Shown in pieces: positions 33,619 through 42,538 of a stretch of 64,000 nt of DNA (position 1 is its first letter; every line of letters starts with the position of its first letter). Below the pieces are notes generated by a model that was given only the letters and a program-made list of their open reading frames with translations, searched no databases and was not told the origin of the DNA. The DNA lies in contig NZ_AEUX02000001.1 in assembly GCF_000188015.2 (NCBI RefSeq), forward strand, positions 124,001 through 188,000, given 5' to 3'. The translations under genes were made by a program, and so were the position numbers. The DNA is from Streptococcus ictaluri 707-05. GTDB taxonomy: Bacteria; Bacillota; Bacilli; Lactobacillales; Streptococcaceae.

Positions 33619-34047
33619 ATGAGTCATTTAGATACAAATACCGCTTTGAAAGCCATGGTGGTGTTTCGTAAAGCTCAACGAACTTTGGATGCTTTTGGGT
33701 CTGATATCTTTAAAAGTGCAGACTTAACAGCTACACAATTTAGTGTGCTTGAGGTTCTACATACCAAAGGCTGTATGCGAATCAATAATTTGATTGATTC
33801 TTTACTAGCCACTTCAGGTAATATGACCGTTGTGTTAAGAAACATGGAGCGTAACGGTTGGATTAGTCGGTGCAAAGATGAAAGTGACAAAAGAGCCTAT
33901 GTGGTTACATTAACAGAGGAAGGTAATCGATTGATTGAATCCGTATTGCCAAAACATATTGCACGTGTCGAAGAAGCCTTTGCGGTTTTGACCGAAGAAG
34001 AACAACTAGAGTTGATTGAACTGCTCAAAAAATTTAAAGATTTATAA
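33619..34047 (+). CDS. MarR-family transcriptional regulator
   Basis: The 142-residue winged-helix regulator starts at 33619 (MSHLDTNTALKAM), behind GCGAGG; an earlier TTG/ATG frame opening at 33589 lacks a ribosome site. The family fold is clear: a helix SADLTATQFSVLEVLHTKG, the recognition helix INNLIDSLLATSGNMTVVLRNME, and the wing CKDESDKRAYVVTLTEEG with the typical DxRxxxVxLT pattern. It precedes a flavin/quinone-type reductase gene by 80 bp, suggesting redox or electrophile control of that gene. An inverted repeat lies in its promoter. Confidence 0.9.
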   Translation: MSHLDTNTALKAMVVFRKAQRTLDAFGSDIFKSADLTATQFSVLEVLHTKGCMRINNLIDSLLATSGNMTVVLRNMERNGWISRCKDESDKRAYVVTLTEEGNRLIESVLPKHIARVEEAFAVLTEEEQLELIELLKKFKDL

Positions 34048-34126
34048 ACAAATGTCTTTACAGCTCTTCCAAAAGAAGGTATAATTACTACATAGTGATA
34101 AAGGCCTAGAAAGAGGAATTTATGAC

Positions 34127-34729
34127 ATGTCGTTTTTAGACAGCATCAAAACTATCTTTAAAAAAGAAGAGGAAAAAGAAATGAAAAACATTTTATTTAT
34201 CGTTTGCTCACTTCGTGAAGGTTCTTTTAACCATCAATTGGCTACTCAAGCTGAAAAAGCTCTTGAAGGACAAGCAGCAGTATCTTATTTAAACTGGAAA
34301 GATGTTCCTGTCTTTAGCCAAGATATGGAAGCAAATGCACCAGCTTCAGTTGTTGAAGCTCGTCAAGCTGTTCAAGCAGCAGATGCTATCTGGATTTTCA
34401 CACCAGTTTATAACTTATTTATTCCAGGTTCTGTTAAAAACCTTTTAGACTGGCTATCACGTGCTCTAGATTTATCTGACCCAACTGGACCATCTGCTAT
34501 CGGTGGTAAAGTGGTTACTGTTTCTTCAGTAGCAAACGGTGGACATGATCAAGTCTTTGCGCAATTTAAAGAATTGTTGCCATTTATCCGTACGTCAGTA
34601 GCCGGAGAATTTACAAAAACATCTGTTAATCCTGAAGCTTGGGGAACAGGAGTTCTTGAAGTTACAGAAGAAACAAAAACAAGCTTGTTAGCACAGTCAG
34701 AAGCACTTCTTGCAGCTATTCAAGACTAA
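34127..34729 (+). CDS. NADPH-dependent FMN reductase family protein
   Basis: The 200-residue flavoprotein has a flavodoxin-like NAD(P)H:FMN oxidoreductase fold. The phosphate loop CSLREGSFNHQLA stands near residue 29, IWIFTPVYNLFIPGSVKNLLDWLSR forms the central flavin region, and GGKVVTVSSVANGG follows. Two in-frame starts are possible. ATG at 34127 (AGAGGA upstream) adds an 18-residue amphipathic, lysine/glutamate-rich segment. ATG at 34181 (GAGGA upstream) gives a more standard N-terminus. It sits downstream of the MarR gene and ends at a terminator shared with def. Confidence 0.85.
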   Translation: MSFLDSIKTIFKKEEEKEMKNILFIVCSLREGSFNHQLATQAEKALEGQAAVSYLNWKDVPVFSQDMEANAPASVVEARQAVQAADAIWIFTPVYNLFIPGSVKNLLDWLSRALDLSDPTGPSAIGGKVVTVSSVANGGHDQVFAQFKELLPFIRTSVAGEFTKTSVNPEAWGTGVLEVTEETKTSLLAQSEALLAAIQD

Positions 34730-34757
34730 AGAAAAAAGGCCAAGGGCCTTTTTTCTT
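34729..34757. terminator. Bidirectional terminator between the FMN reductase gene and def
   Basis: A 13-bp perfect stem (AAGAAAAAAGGCC / GGCCTTTTTTCTT) with loop AAG has T runs in both directions and overlaps the def stop codon. Confidence 0.85.
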
Positions 34758-35370
34758 ATTCTAAAATCAAGAGGCCTTCTTTGGCTTCAAATGGGTTTTT
34801 AGGGTTGATGCGGTCATAAAACATAACACCATTAATATGGTCGATTTCATGTTGAACCACAATGGCATTATAGCCTTTTAGCTTGAGTTTGTGTTTTTGG
34901 TTGTTTTTGTCAACATATTCAATCGTAACACGGGCATGTCTTACGACATAGCCTTCAACAGTTCGATCGACAGATAAGCAACCTTCCCCATCAGCTAGTG
35001 CAGCGTCTTGAACAGAGTGAGAAATAATTTTTGGATTATAAAGCACTTCTTGCATGCTGTAGGCTTCTTTAGGTGGATTACCCTCACTATCTTCAGGGTT
35101 AGGTACTAAGACGGCAATGATGCGTTTAGAAACATCAATTTGTGGTGCAGCTAAGCCAACACCTCCTCTAAGTCCCATTTTTTCTGCCATAATAGGATCT
35201 TGAGAATGTTTTAAAAATTGCATCATCTTTTCACCTAAGATGATGTCTTCGTCACTTAAGGGCAAGCTCACTTCTTTGGCAACCGCACGAAGTGTTGGAT
35301 TTCCTTCCCTAATAATATCATCCATATCAATCAGATGACTTGCTTTAATTAATTTATCTTGTGCAGACAT
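34756..35370 (-). CDS. def: Peptide deformylase
   Basis: The 204-residue metallo-enzyme removes the formyl group from nascent proteins. All three active-site motifs are present: [16 protein letters not shown] (metal-binding Cys), and HEIDHINGV with the HExxH-type zinc/iron site. Length and insertions fit the type II deformylases of Gram-positives. A GGAG ribosome site precedes the start at 35370. It is transcribed leftwards towards the FMN reductase gene. Confidence 0.97.
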   Translation of the reverse strand: MSAQDKLIKASHLIDMDDIIREGNPTLRAVAKEVSLPLSDEDIILGEKMMQFLKHSQDPIMAEKMGLRGGVGLAAPQIDVSKRIIAVLVPNPEDSEGNPPKEAYSMQEVLYNPKIISHSVQDAALADGEGCLSVDRTVEGYVVRHARVTIEYVDKNNQKHKLKLKGYNAIVVQHEIDHINGVMFYDRINPKNPFEAKEGLLILE

Positions 35371-35443
35371 GATTACTCCTTCTATTTATTCAATGGCTTT
35401 ACTATATCATAAAAGCCTTTATTTTAAAAGATTTCCCTTTGAT

Positions 35444-35486
35444 GACAAATTTGTCTAGCTTTTTATCAACAAATGATATTATTTGT
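35444..35486. promoter_or_regulatory. Two related palindromes upstream of def
   Basis: GACAAATTTGTC (35444-35455) is a perfect 12-bp palindrome. ACAAAT-GATATT-ATTTGT (35469-35486) shares its half-site. They lie between def and a divergent orphan promoter and look like binding sites for one regulator. The regulator is unknown. Confidence 0.45.
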
Positions 35487-35516
35487 CAAAAAAGTGAAAT
35501 ATTTAGGCTAAAACAG

Positions 35517-35545
35517 TTGTTTTTTGCGTCACTTATCTGTATAAT
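35517..35545 (+). promoter_or_regulatory. Consensus promoter with no gene behind it
   Basis: TTGTTT (35517-35522), 17-bp spacer, perfect TATAAT (35540-35545). The only thing downstream on this strand is a strong hairpin terminator 50 bp later. Confidence 0.65.
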
Positions 35546-35551
35546 CTTCTT

Positions 35552-35633
35552 AATATCCAAACATATGTATCTTATAGAGAGAAGATGACACTGTAAACAC
35601 AAGGAATCTAGGGAAGATTCCTTGTGTTTTTGC
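35552..35633 (+). ncRNA. Candidate small RNA of about 80 nt
   Basis: A transcript from the promoter at 35517-35545 would start near 35551 and end at a 15-bp perfect hairpin (AAACACAAGGAATCT with AGATTCCTTGTGTTT, 35595-35629) followed by T residues. The hairpin lacks a T tail on the opposite strand, so it is not made for the Crp/Fnr gene on the minus strand. No credible ribosome site or frame longer than a few codons is present. This is inference from sequence signals only. Confidence 0.5.
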
Positions 35634-35652
35634 TAAATGAAGACATCAGTCC

Positions 35653-36318
35653 TCAGTCGCTAATATCAAGTGACTGGAGGGCTTTTTTAGAGATGATTTG
35701 ATAGTTTTTAAAGCTGGTACGCTTAATAATGCCTTGGCTTAGGAATTGATTGAGGACGCGGTGGAGGTGGCGGTAGCTAGTTCCAAAACTATCCGCTAAA
35801 AGACTTAGTTCTAATGTGAATTGGCCTGCCTCCTCTATTTGCAAGATATAGGCTGCAAGTCGTTCTTTGACGGTGTATGTGATGTTGGTGCTTGAGGTAA
35901 TGTTTTGTTGATAAAAGTTTTGTGCTAAGCCCTGTCCGATATGATAGAGAAAAGAAGCATCTTTTAATAAGTTTTCTTTAGACACTAATGGCAAGTGAAT
36001 GACATAGGCTTGAGTCAATACAATAACGGAAGTCACCGCATTTTGGTTGGTCATTAATTCAATGTCACCAATAATAGTTGGTCTTGAATGGGTCTCTAAA
36101 ATGTGTTCTTTTCCATTAAAGAGGCGTCTAACGATTTTAATGCTACCTTGTACCACATAAAAAAGCCCCTTTAATTCTTGATCTTGAATACAGATAGCCT
36201 CCCCTTTTTGATAGTGCAGTAGTTGCAGCTGGTCATGGCTAAAGCTAGGAAAAAAGGTATCCAAGTGGTGCCTTTTGAGGTAGTAGTGTAATAAGTTGTG
36301 ATCTGAAATCGTCTTCAT
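35653..36318 (-). CDS. Crp/Fnr-family transcriptional regulator
   Basis: The 221-residue protein has an N-terminal cyclic-nucleotide-binding-like beta roll (residues 25-130; LKGLFYVVQGSIKIVRRLFNGKEHIL) and a C-terminal winged helix with recognition helix LADSFGTSYRHLHRVLNQFLSQG. No cysteine cluster for an Fe-S centre is visible, so it is not a classical FNR, and the ligand is unknown. It is divergent from an MFS exporter gene with 91 bp between them, a classic regulator-target arrangement. Confidence 0.88.
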   Translation of the reverse strand: MKTISDHNLLHYYLKRHHLDTFFPSFSHDQLQLLHYQKGEAICIQDQELKGLFYVVQGSIKIVRRLFNGKEHILETHSRPTIIGDIELMTNQNAVTSVIVLTQAYVIHLPLVSKENLLKDASFLYHIGQGLAQNFYQQNITSSTNITYTVKERLAAYILQIEEAGQFTLELSLLADSFGTSYRHLHRVLNQFLSQGIIKRTSFKNYQIISKKALQSLDISD

Positions 36319-36329
36319 AAGCGTTTTAT

Positions 36330-36366
36330 GACCTAGGTCCTATTTTTATCGATTTCTTTCGATTAT
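36330..36366. promoter_or_regulatory. Palindromes between the Crp/Fnr gene and the MFS gene
   Basis: GACCTAGGTC (36330-36339) is a perfect palindrome, and ATCGA-N6-TCGAT follows near 36349-36364. One or both may be operators for the divergent pair. Confidence 0.4.
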
Positions 36367-36409
36367 ACTGAGAGTAAGAAAAATAGTCAAGAAAAGAAAG
36401 TTAAGCCCT

Positions 36410-37597
36410 ATGAAGTCTCTTATTGAAAAAATCAATTTACTCAGTCTCTCCCTAATGATGATCTCCCCTTTTTCGGTGTCACCAGCACTTCCCAAAATGA
36501 TAGCTTATTATCAAAAAGTGGGTTACCAAACGAAGGATGTGGAATTACTTTTTTCCTTATCTTCTTTTGCTATTTTAGTGATTTTATTGCTTAATCCCCT
36601 TATCAGTCGTTTATTGAGTGAAAAAATCACCATCATACTTGGTCTTTTACTCTTATCTGCGGGTGGGAGCATACCTGTCCTCATTCAAGATTACCCTCTT
36701 GTCTTTTTATCACGTATTTTCCTTGGCCTAGGTATCGGCCTTATCAATGCCAAAGCCATTAATATTATTAGTGAGCGCTTTAAAGGGAAAGAACGTATTC
36801 GAATGTTAGGTTTTAGAGCTTCTGCTGAAGTCCTAGGCTCAGCGGTCTTTACCTTCTTAGCGGGCTATTTGATTGGCTTTGATTGGTCCTTTGCTTATGT
36901 CATTTATGCTTTTGGCTTTCTGATTTTAATGCTTTACTTGCTAGCCGTATCACCTATGCCAACAGAAACAACAAGTCCTTTGGAAAATAGTCAGAAAAAC
37001 ACTAAAAAAGCTTCTCAAGTTGCTCTATCGGCCAAACAAATACTTTATATTTTTTCTATGGCTCTTTATGCTGGCTTTGTTATCTTGATAAATACACTTA
37101 ATACCCTTAGAATACCACAAGTGATTGACCGCTTGCAGCTAGGTTCTGCTAGCCAGGCTAGTTTGATTTTAGGCTTAATGATGCTGATGGGGATTCTATC
37201 TGGTCTTAGCTTTAGTCGCTTGTTATCAGCTTTCAGAGATGAATTGGCTAGTCTGGTTGTCTTTGTCTTGGGCTTAGGAATGCTGGTGCTTTGGCAGGGC
37301 AATAGCCTCTTTTTGGTCAGTTTAGGTGCCTTATCAACAGGTTTTGTTTATAGTATAGGGGTGACCTATATCTTCAATGCTCTTTCAGAAAAAATACCAA
37401 GTCATCAATTAACCTTGGCAACCACTTTGGTTTTAATTGGTTGTAACATTGGTGGAGGTAGTGCAGCCTTAGTTTCTCAACTTTTAAGTGTCTTTAGTCA
37501 AGATTTGCGACAGGGTTTCTTGATTTTTGCTATCTTGAGTTTTCTACTCTCAGTTCTATTATATGGCATAACAAAAGGTAAGAAGAAACAAAGCTAA
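36410..37597 (+). CDS. MFS transporter
   Basis: This 395-residue, roughly 12-span major facilitator protein is an intact paralogue of the broken gene at 6415-7586. The first half contains the loop SERFKGKERIRMLGFRASAEVLG and the exporter-like segment FLSRIFLGLGIGLINAKAI. A hydrophilic stretch (PTETTSPLENSQKNTKK) links the two halves. The pattern suits small-molecule efflux, but the substrate cannot be inferred. It is probably controlled by the divergent Crp/Fnr-type regulator. Confidence 0.88.
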   Translation: MKSLIEKINLLSLSLMMISPFSVSPALPKMIAYYQKVGYQTKDVELLFSLSSFAILVILLLNPLISRLLSEKITIILGLLLLSAGGSIPVLIQDYPLVFLSRIFLGLGIGLINAKAINIISERFKGKERIRMLGFRASAEVLGSAVFTFLAGYLIGFDWSFAYVIYAFGFLILMLYLLAVSPMPTETTSPLENSQKNTKKASQVALSAKQILYIFSMALYAGFVILINTLNTLRIPQVIDRLQLGSASQASLILGLMMLMGILSGLSFSRLLSAFRDELASLVVFVLGLGMLVLWQGNSLFLVSLGALSTGFVYSIGVTYIFNALSEKIPSHQLTLATTLVLIGCNIGGGSAALVSQLLSVFSQDLRQGFLIFAILSFLLSVLLYGITKGKKKQS

Positions 37598-37654
37598 GTA
37601 ATCTTTAAGAATTAAAGTTGACCTTATCTGCCTAATTTGCTAGAATAGAAGAGT

Positions 37655-37734
37655 CGTAAGACACACCAACTTTTTCTTGGTTTTAGGAGTGCCAATCCTA
37701 GGACTCGGATTAAGCAAAAAAAGGAGAATTTATT
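37655..37734 (+). promoter_or_regulatory. Structured leader of rpsO
   Basis: The 5' region has overlapping small hairpins (AGGA-GTGCCAA-TCCT and AATCC-N8-GGATT) just before the AAAAAGGAG site. Autoregulation by S15 binding to its own leader is known in several bacteria; here it is inferred from position and structure. Confidence 0.45.
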
Positions 37735-38004
37735 ATGGCAATCTCAAAAGAGAAAAAAAATGAAATCATCGCTCAATATGCACGTCATGAAGGCGATACT
37801 GGTTCAGTTGAAGTTCAAGTAGCTGTTCTTACTTGGGAAATCAACCACCTTAACACTCACATTAAAGAGCACAAAAAAGACCACGCTACTTACCGTGGTT
37901 TGATGAAAAAAATTGGTCACCGTCGTAACTTGTTAGCGTACCTACGTCGTACAGATGTTAACCGTTACCGCGAATTGATCCAATCATTAGGTCTTCGTCG
38001 TTAA
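37735..38004 (+). CDS. rpsO: 30S ribosomal protein S15
   Basis: The 89-residue protein binds 16S rRNA early in small-subunit assembly. The family core [21 protein letters not shown], HxxDH ([13 protein letters not shown]) and [12 protein letters not shown] are all present, and the length is standard. Strong AAGGAG site; terminator directly after. Confidence 0.99.
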   Translation: MAISKEKKNEIIAQYARHEGDTGSVEVQVAVLTWEINHLNTHIKEHKKDHATYRGLMKKIGHRRNLLAYLRRTDVNRYRELIQSLGLRR

Positions 38005-38020
38005 GTCGATCAAAGATTGA

Positions 38021-38047
38021 AAAACTCCCTTTTGGGGAGTTTTTTTA
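38021..38047 (+). terminator. Terminator of rpsO
   Basis: AAAACTCCC pairs with GGGAGTTTT around TTTTG; seven T residues follow. Confidence 0.92.
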
Positions 38048-38132
38048 TTGTTACCTCTCTTTTTCTTCTCTTATGACTATGTTATAATGTTACTATAATA
38101 TAGTAAGAGCTATCACGATAAAAGGAATTGAT

Positions 38133-38510
38133 ATGGTAAAACCAAATGTGAAGCAGATAAAAGTTTTGATAGATTATGTTCTGTCTTCTATTCTATTCTT
38201 TTGCGTGCTTGATTTTTTAGTATCTCTCTTTCGGGGTTACAGAGATATTCGGATTGGTGGCTTTTCTACCTTTATTTTTGTGATTTTCTTAGCTTGGTCA
38301 TGGCCAAAGAAGAAGTGGTTACGGGTTTGCCTGGCCTTTGTACTGAGTTACTTATGGTTTAGTTTGTGGGACGAGCTGACCTTCAAGGGTAACCCCGTGG
38401 TCTATTTACTGCTAATCGTTCTTTTAGGGTTTTATTTAAGAGGACGGTTCATGCATTTTTTTCTCAAAGAAAGTCTTTCTCAAAAAGAGATTAAAGAAGG
38501 AGATCAGTAA
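38133..38510 (+). CDS. Small membrane protein, unknown function
   Basis: The 125-residue product has about four hydrophobic segments (VLIDYVLSSILFFCVLDFLV, FIFVIFLAWSW, CLAFVLSYLWFSLW, VVYLLLIVLLGFYL) and a charged tail. No domain was recognised. An AAAGGAA site precedes the ATG. Its stop overlaps the ATG of the next small membrane protein gene by one base, so the two are translationally coupled. It lies between rpsO and pnp. Confidence 0.75.
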   Translation: MVKPNVKQIKVLIDYVLSSILFFCVLDFLVSLFRGYRDIRIGGFSTFIFVIFLAWSWPKKKWLRVCLAFVLSYLWFSLWDELTFKGNPVVYLLLIVLLGFYLRGRFMHFFLKESLSQKEIKEGDQ

Positions 38511-38758
38511 TGGCACAACAAGTTCAAGTGTATATCAAATGGTTAATGGTACATCTCGTGTTACTCTTATTGATTGAGACCCTTATCAGTTTAGTGACTT
38601 TTCAATCCTATTATGTCTTAACACCTATTCTCATTTGGCTTCTTTTAGCTTCTCCAATTAAGTTTTTACATCCAGAGGGATTTCGTCTATGGAAACTTTT
38701 AGCGGTTTTAGGGACTTTTTTAGGTTTACTTTGTCTTTCCTGGCTTTTTTCCATTTAG
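38510..38758 (+). CDS. Small membrane protein, unknown function
   Basis: The 82-residue product has two or three hydrophobic helices (WLMVHLVLLLLIETLISLV, YYVLTPILIWLLLASP, LLAVLGTFLGLLCLSWLF). Its start codon overlaps the upstream stop (TAATG) and an AAGGAG site precedes it. No family was recognised. The pair, with the damaged third gene after it, looks like a small membrane-protein operon. Confidence 0.75.
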   Translation: MAQQVQVYIKWLMVHLVLLLLIETLISLVTFQSYYVLTPILIWLLLASPIKFLHPEGFRLWKLLAVLGTFLGLLCLSWLFSI

Positions 38759-38765
38759 ATTTGAT

Positions 38766-38938
38766 ATGCCACTATATGCTGTTCTCATACTGTTGGTCAT
38801 TAGTTTCTTCTTACTACGTTATTGCTATCCTATTAAAAAATCAGAATTGAAAAGGCTATGGTTTGGTTATTAACACTATCCTATTTATCTGGCTCAGCCT
38901 TGAGGTTGGGCGTTTTTTATTTAACTGAATTATGTTAA
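38766..38938 (+). pseudogene. Third small membrane protein gene, apparently frameshifted
   Basis: ATG at 38766, 8 bp after the previous stop, opens MPLYAVLILLVISFFLLRYC and stops after 35 residues at 38873. Restoring one base in the A run near 38850 would continue as MVWLLTLSYLSGSALRLGVF to a stop at 38938, giving a two-span protein of about 57 residues that matches the style of its neighbours. The lesion is inferred from hydrophobicity alone. Confidence 0.45.
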
Positions 38939-38950
38939 AATAATACTTAT

Positions 38951-39011
38951 ACGTGGTTTTATACAAAGTTGAGTTTAGGGACAGCTAGATTGAACTTTGT
39001 AGGAAACACGT
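38951..39011 (+). promoter_or_regulatory. Long stem-loop in the pnp leader
   Basis: ACGTGGTTT pairs with AAACACGT (one bulge) and TACAAAGTT with AACTTTGTA, making an extended imperfect duplex that ends about 25 bases before the pnp start. The pnp leader of E. coli carries an RNase III-cleaved stem-loop used for autoregulation; the same role here is inference. Confidence 0.5.
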
Positions 39012-39034
39012 AAACTAAAAAAACGGAGAATTTT

Positions 39035-41179
39035 ATGTCAAAACAAACCTTTACAACACGTTTTGCAGGCAAGTCACTGGTAGTTGAAGTCGGCCAAGTG
39101 GCTAAACAAGCTAACGGTGCCACAGTGGTATGCTATGGTGACTCAACAGTACTTACAGCAGCAGTCATGTCTAAAAAAATGGCAACTGGAGCTTTTTTCC
39201 CGCTTCAAGTCAATTATGAAGAAAAAATGTATGCGGCAGGGAAATTCCCAGGTGGCTTTATGAAGCGTGAGGGTCGCCCTTCAACAGATGCGACCTTGAC
39301 AGCACGTCTGATTGACCGCCCAATCCGTCCTATGTTTGCTGAGGGTTTTCGTAATGAAGTACAGGTGATTAACACAGTACTTTCTTATGACGAAAATGCA
39401 AGTGCACCAATGGCGGCTATGTTTGGGTCTTCATTGGCCCTCTCTATTTCAGATATTCCTTTTAACGGGCCAATTGCTGGGGTGCAAGTGGGCTATGCGG
39501 ATGGTCAGTTTATCATCAACCCAGACAAAGAACAAATGGCAAATTCTTTATTAGAATTAACAGTTGCTGGTAGTAAAGAAGCTATCAACATGGTGGAATC
39601 TGGTGCTAAAGAATTGCCAGAAGATATCATGCTTGAAGCCTTACTTTGCGGGCACCAAGCCATCCAAGAATTAATTGCCTTCCAAGAAGAGATTGTGGCT
39701 GCAGTTGGTAAAGAAAAAGCAGAAGTAGAACTCTTACAAGTTGATGCGGACTTGCAAGCTGAAATTGTGGCTAAATACAATGCTGATTTGCAAAAAGCGG
39801 TCCAAGTTGAAGAGAAAAAAGCGCGTGAAGCTGCCACTGAAGCCGTTAAAGAGACGGTTAAAACAGAATACGAAGAGCGCTATGCAGAGGATGAAAATTT
39901 TGCCAGCATGATGCGTGATGTGGCAGAAATCCTTGAACAAATGGAGCATGCTGAAGTACGCCGTCTCATTACTGAAGATAAAGTCCGTCCTGATGGCCGT
40001 AAGATTGATGAGATTCGTCCGCTGGATGCAGTTGTTGACTTTTTACCACAAGTTCACGGCTCAGGTCTCTTTACGCGTGGACAAACTCAAGCTTTATCAG
40101 TCTTGACGCTTGCCCCAATGGGTGAAACACAAATCATTGATGGCTTAGCACCAGAATACAAAAAACGTTTCCTACACCATTACAACTTCCCACAATATTC
40201 AGTTGGTGAAACAGGTCGTTACGGAGCAGCTGGTCGTCGTGAAATTGGTCATGGTGCCTTAGGTGAACGTGCCCTTGAACAAGTTCTTCCAAGCTTAGAA
40301 GACTTCCCATACGCTATCCGTCTCGTTGCTGAAGTCTTAGAATCAAACGGCTCATCATCACAAGCATCCATCTGTGCCGGAACACTTGCCCTTATGGCTG
40401 GTGGTGTGCCTATTAAAGCACCAGTTGCTGGTATTGCTATGGGTCTTATCTCTGATGGGACAAACTACACTGTCCTAACAGACATCCAAGGTTTAGAAGA
40501 TCACTTTGGCGATATGGACTTTAAGGTTGCTGGTACACGTGAAGGGATTACTGCCCTTCAAATGGATATCAAGATTGAAGGGATCACCCCACAAATCTTA
40601 GAGGAAGCCTTAGCACAAGCTAAAAAGGCGCGTTTTGAAATCCTTGACTTGATTGAAGCAACTATTCCTGCTCCTCGTCCGGAATTAGCACCAACGGCAC
40701 CGAAAATTGACACCATTAAAATTGATGTTGATAAAATTAAAGTGGTTATTGGTAAAGGTGGGGAAACCATTGATAAAATCATTGCTGAAACTGGTGTTAA
40801 AATTGACATCGATGATGAAGGAACCGTTCAAATCTTCTCAAGTGACCAAGCAGCTATTAACCGTACCAAAGAAATTATTGCTGGCTTAGTCCGCGAAGCT
40901 AAAGTTGGTGAAGTTTACCATGCTAAAGTTGTTCGTATTGAAAAATTTGGTGCCTTTGTCAACCTCTTTGATAAAACAGATGCCCTAGTTCACATTTCAG
41001 AAATTGCTTGGACACGTACGGCTAATGTAGCAGATGTCCTTGAAGTTGGTGAAGAAGTTGATGTTAAGGTCATTAAGATTGATGATAAGGGACGTGTTGA
41101 TGCTTCAATGAAAGCTTTGATTCCACGTCCGCCACGTCCAGAAAAAACAGAAGCAAAAAAAGAAGAAAAACATGACTAA
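39035..41179 (+). CDS. pnp: Polynucleotide phosphorylase
   Basis: The 714-residue 3'-5' phosphorolytic exoribonuclease of the RNA degradosome has two RNase PH domains (first with [15 protein letters not shown], second with RDIRPL-like [28 protein letters not shown] and [13 protein letters not shown]), a KH domain ([15 protein letters not shown], near residue 565) and an S1 domain ([20 protein letters not shown]). The tail is Lys/Glu rich. It overlaps the SseB-like gene by 8 bp, so the two are cotranscribed. Confidence 0.98.
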   Translation: MSKQTFTTRFAGKSLVVEVGQVAKQANGATVVCYGDSTVLTAAVMSKKMATGAFFPLQVNYEEKMYAAGKFPGGFMKREGRPSTDATLTARLIDRPIRPMFAEGFRNEVQVINTVLSYDENASAPMAAMFGSSLALSISDIPFNGPIAGVQVGYADGQFIINPDKEQMANSLLELTVAGSKEAINMVESGAKELPEDIMLEALLCGHQAIQELIAFQEEIVAAVGKEKAEVELLQVDADLQAEIVAKYNADLQKAVQVEEKKAREAATEAVKETVKTEYEERYAEDENFASMMRDVAEILEQMEHAEVRRLITEDKVRPDGRKIDEIRPLDAVVDFLPQVHGSGLFTRGQTQALSVLTLAPMGETQIIDGLAPEYKKRFLHHYNFPQYSVGETGRYGAAGRREIGHGALGERALEQVLPSLEDFPYAIRLVAEVLESNGSSSQASICAGTLALMAGGVPIKAPVAGIAMGLISDGTNYTVLTDIQGLEDHFGDMDFKVAGTREGITALQMDIKIEGITPQILEEALAQAKKARFEILDLIEATIPAPRPELAPTAPKIDTIKIDVDKIKVVIGKGGETIDKIIAETGVKIDIDDEGTVQIFSSDQAAINRTKEIIAGLVREAKVGEVYHAKVVRIEKFGAFVNLFDKTDALVHISEIAWTRTANVADVLEVGEEVDVKVIKIDDKGRVDASMKALIPRPPRPEKTEAKKEEKHD

Positions 41180-41921
41180 AGTAAATGAATTAGATATGCG
41201 ATTAAGAGCTTTTATCAATGTCCCAGACAATTTCTTGGATGGGGTAGCTCTGGTAAATGCCTTTCACCATTTTCCGGTAATAGCAGCTAAAGAGCCTTAT
41301 GCTATCGAGATAGAGGGTGTTAAAGTAACTCCTGTCTTTACAGATAAAGATGACATGGCTCTCTTTAAAGAAGAACAAAAAAGTGCTCAAAGCCTTTATT
41401 GGTTGGAACGCTCAGCGCTTGCGGTTCTTGAAGAAGTTATTGAAGCAGGACTATCAGGCCTTGCCTTCAACCTTAAGAAAAAAGGCGATTTCGGCAATTC
41501 AACGGTCTTTAAAAGCAGTGATATGATTCAATTTATGAACAATTACACTCATATCTTGAATGCTTTGATAAGCGACGAGAATGTGGCTGCTGATACCATG
41601 GACAAAATCTATTTGGTACCAGCCTTTGTTTACCCTAGAGATGATAAGCATTACGACCGTCTTTTCCCAACTATGTCAACTCCTGAAGGAAAAAGCTATG
41701 TTCCTGCCTTTTCAAATCTGCAAAGTTTTGCTAAATGGTACAACCAAGAGGACTTTGGAGGACAGTTTAGAAAAGCTCAGGGCACCATTTTGACTTGGAA
41801 AATTGAAGATATTTACCAACCCCGAAATGGTGAGAATGAGCTTGATGAGACTTTTGGCGTTGCCATTAACCCCTTTGATGATCAACAGATTTTGGTTGAT
41901 TGGTCTGAAATGGATAACTAA
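41172..41921 (+). CDS. SseB-like protein, function unknown
   Basis: The 249-residue product resembles the SseB N-terminal domain proteins common in streptococci: a run [22 protein letters not shown] near residue 45 and [17 protein letters not shown] at the C-terminus. Secretory signals and membrane spans are absent. It overlaps pnp by 8 bp and is followed by cysE after 11 bp. The family is moderately sure; the molecular function is unknown. Confidence 0.7.
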   Translation: MTKVNELDMRLRAFINVPDNFLDGVALVNAFHHFPVIAAKEPYAIEIEGVKVTPVFTDKDDMALFKEEQKSAQSLYWLERSALAVLEEVIEAGLSGLAFNLKKKGDFGNSTVFKSSDMIQFMNNYTHILNALISDENVAADTMDKIYLVPAFVYPRDDKHYDRLFPTMSTPEGKSYVPAFSNLQSFAKWYNQEDFGGQFRKAQGTILTWKIEDIYQPRNGENELDETFGVAINPFDDQQILVDWSEMDN

Positions 41922-41932
41922 AAGGAGAGACT

Positions 41933-42517
41933 ATGGGCTGGTGGAAAGAAAGTATTGCTATTGTAAAAAAATTGGACCCCGCTGCCCGTAATACCTTGGA
42001 AGTTTTGTTAACCTATCCAGGCATTAAAGCTTTGGCAGCTCATCGAATCTCTCATTTTTTGTGGCAACATCATTTTAAGCTCCTAGCACGCATGCATAGT
42101 CAGTTTTGGCGCTTTTGGACGCATATTGAAATTCATCCTGGGGCTTCAATTGCTCCTGGGGTTTTCATTGATCATGGGTCTGGTTTAGTTATTGGTGAGA
42201 CAGCCATTGTTGAAAAGGGAGCCATGCTCTATCATGGGGTCACCTTAGGTGGAACGAGTAAGGATCAGGGTAAGCGACATCCTACTGTTCGAGAAGGAGC
42301 TTTGATTTCGGCGCATGCACAGGTGATTGGACCAATTGAGGTTGGCAAGAATGCCAAGGTAGGTGCAGCAGCTGTTGTCCTATCAGATGTACCTGAAGAT
42401 GTGACGGTAGTCGGTGTTCCAGCCAAAGTGGTGCGTGTTCATGGTAAAAAAGATGATGTCCAAATCCGAACCCTGCAACATCAACGCGAAGAATCCTATT
42501 ATTCTTCTAAATTGTAA
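41933..42517 (+). CDS. cysE: Serine O-acetyltransferase
   Basis: The 194-residue enzyme makes O-acetylserine for cysteine synthesis. The N-terminal helices are followed by a left-handed beta helix of hexapeptide repeats from about residue 65 (IEIHPGASIAPGVFIDHGSGLVIGE; the His in DHGSG is catalytic, and MLYHGVTLGGT binds acetyl-CoA). It is a short Gram-positive version. It is part of the pnp-SseB-cysE-cysS order found in S. pyogenes. An AAGGAG site precedes it. Confidence 0.96.
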   Translation: MGWWKESIAIVKKLDPAARNTLEVLLTYPGIKALAAHRISHFLWQHHFKLLARMHSQFWRFWTHIEIHPGASIAPGVFIDHGSGLVIGETAIVEKGAMLYHGVTLGGTSKDQGKRHPTVREGALISAHAQVIGPIEVGKNAKVGAAAVVLSDVPEDVTVVGVPAKVVRVHGKKDDVQIRTLQHQREESYYSSKL

Positions 42518-42538
42518 GAAAGACGAAAGGTTTAAATA

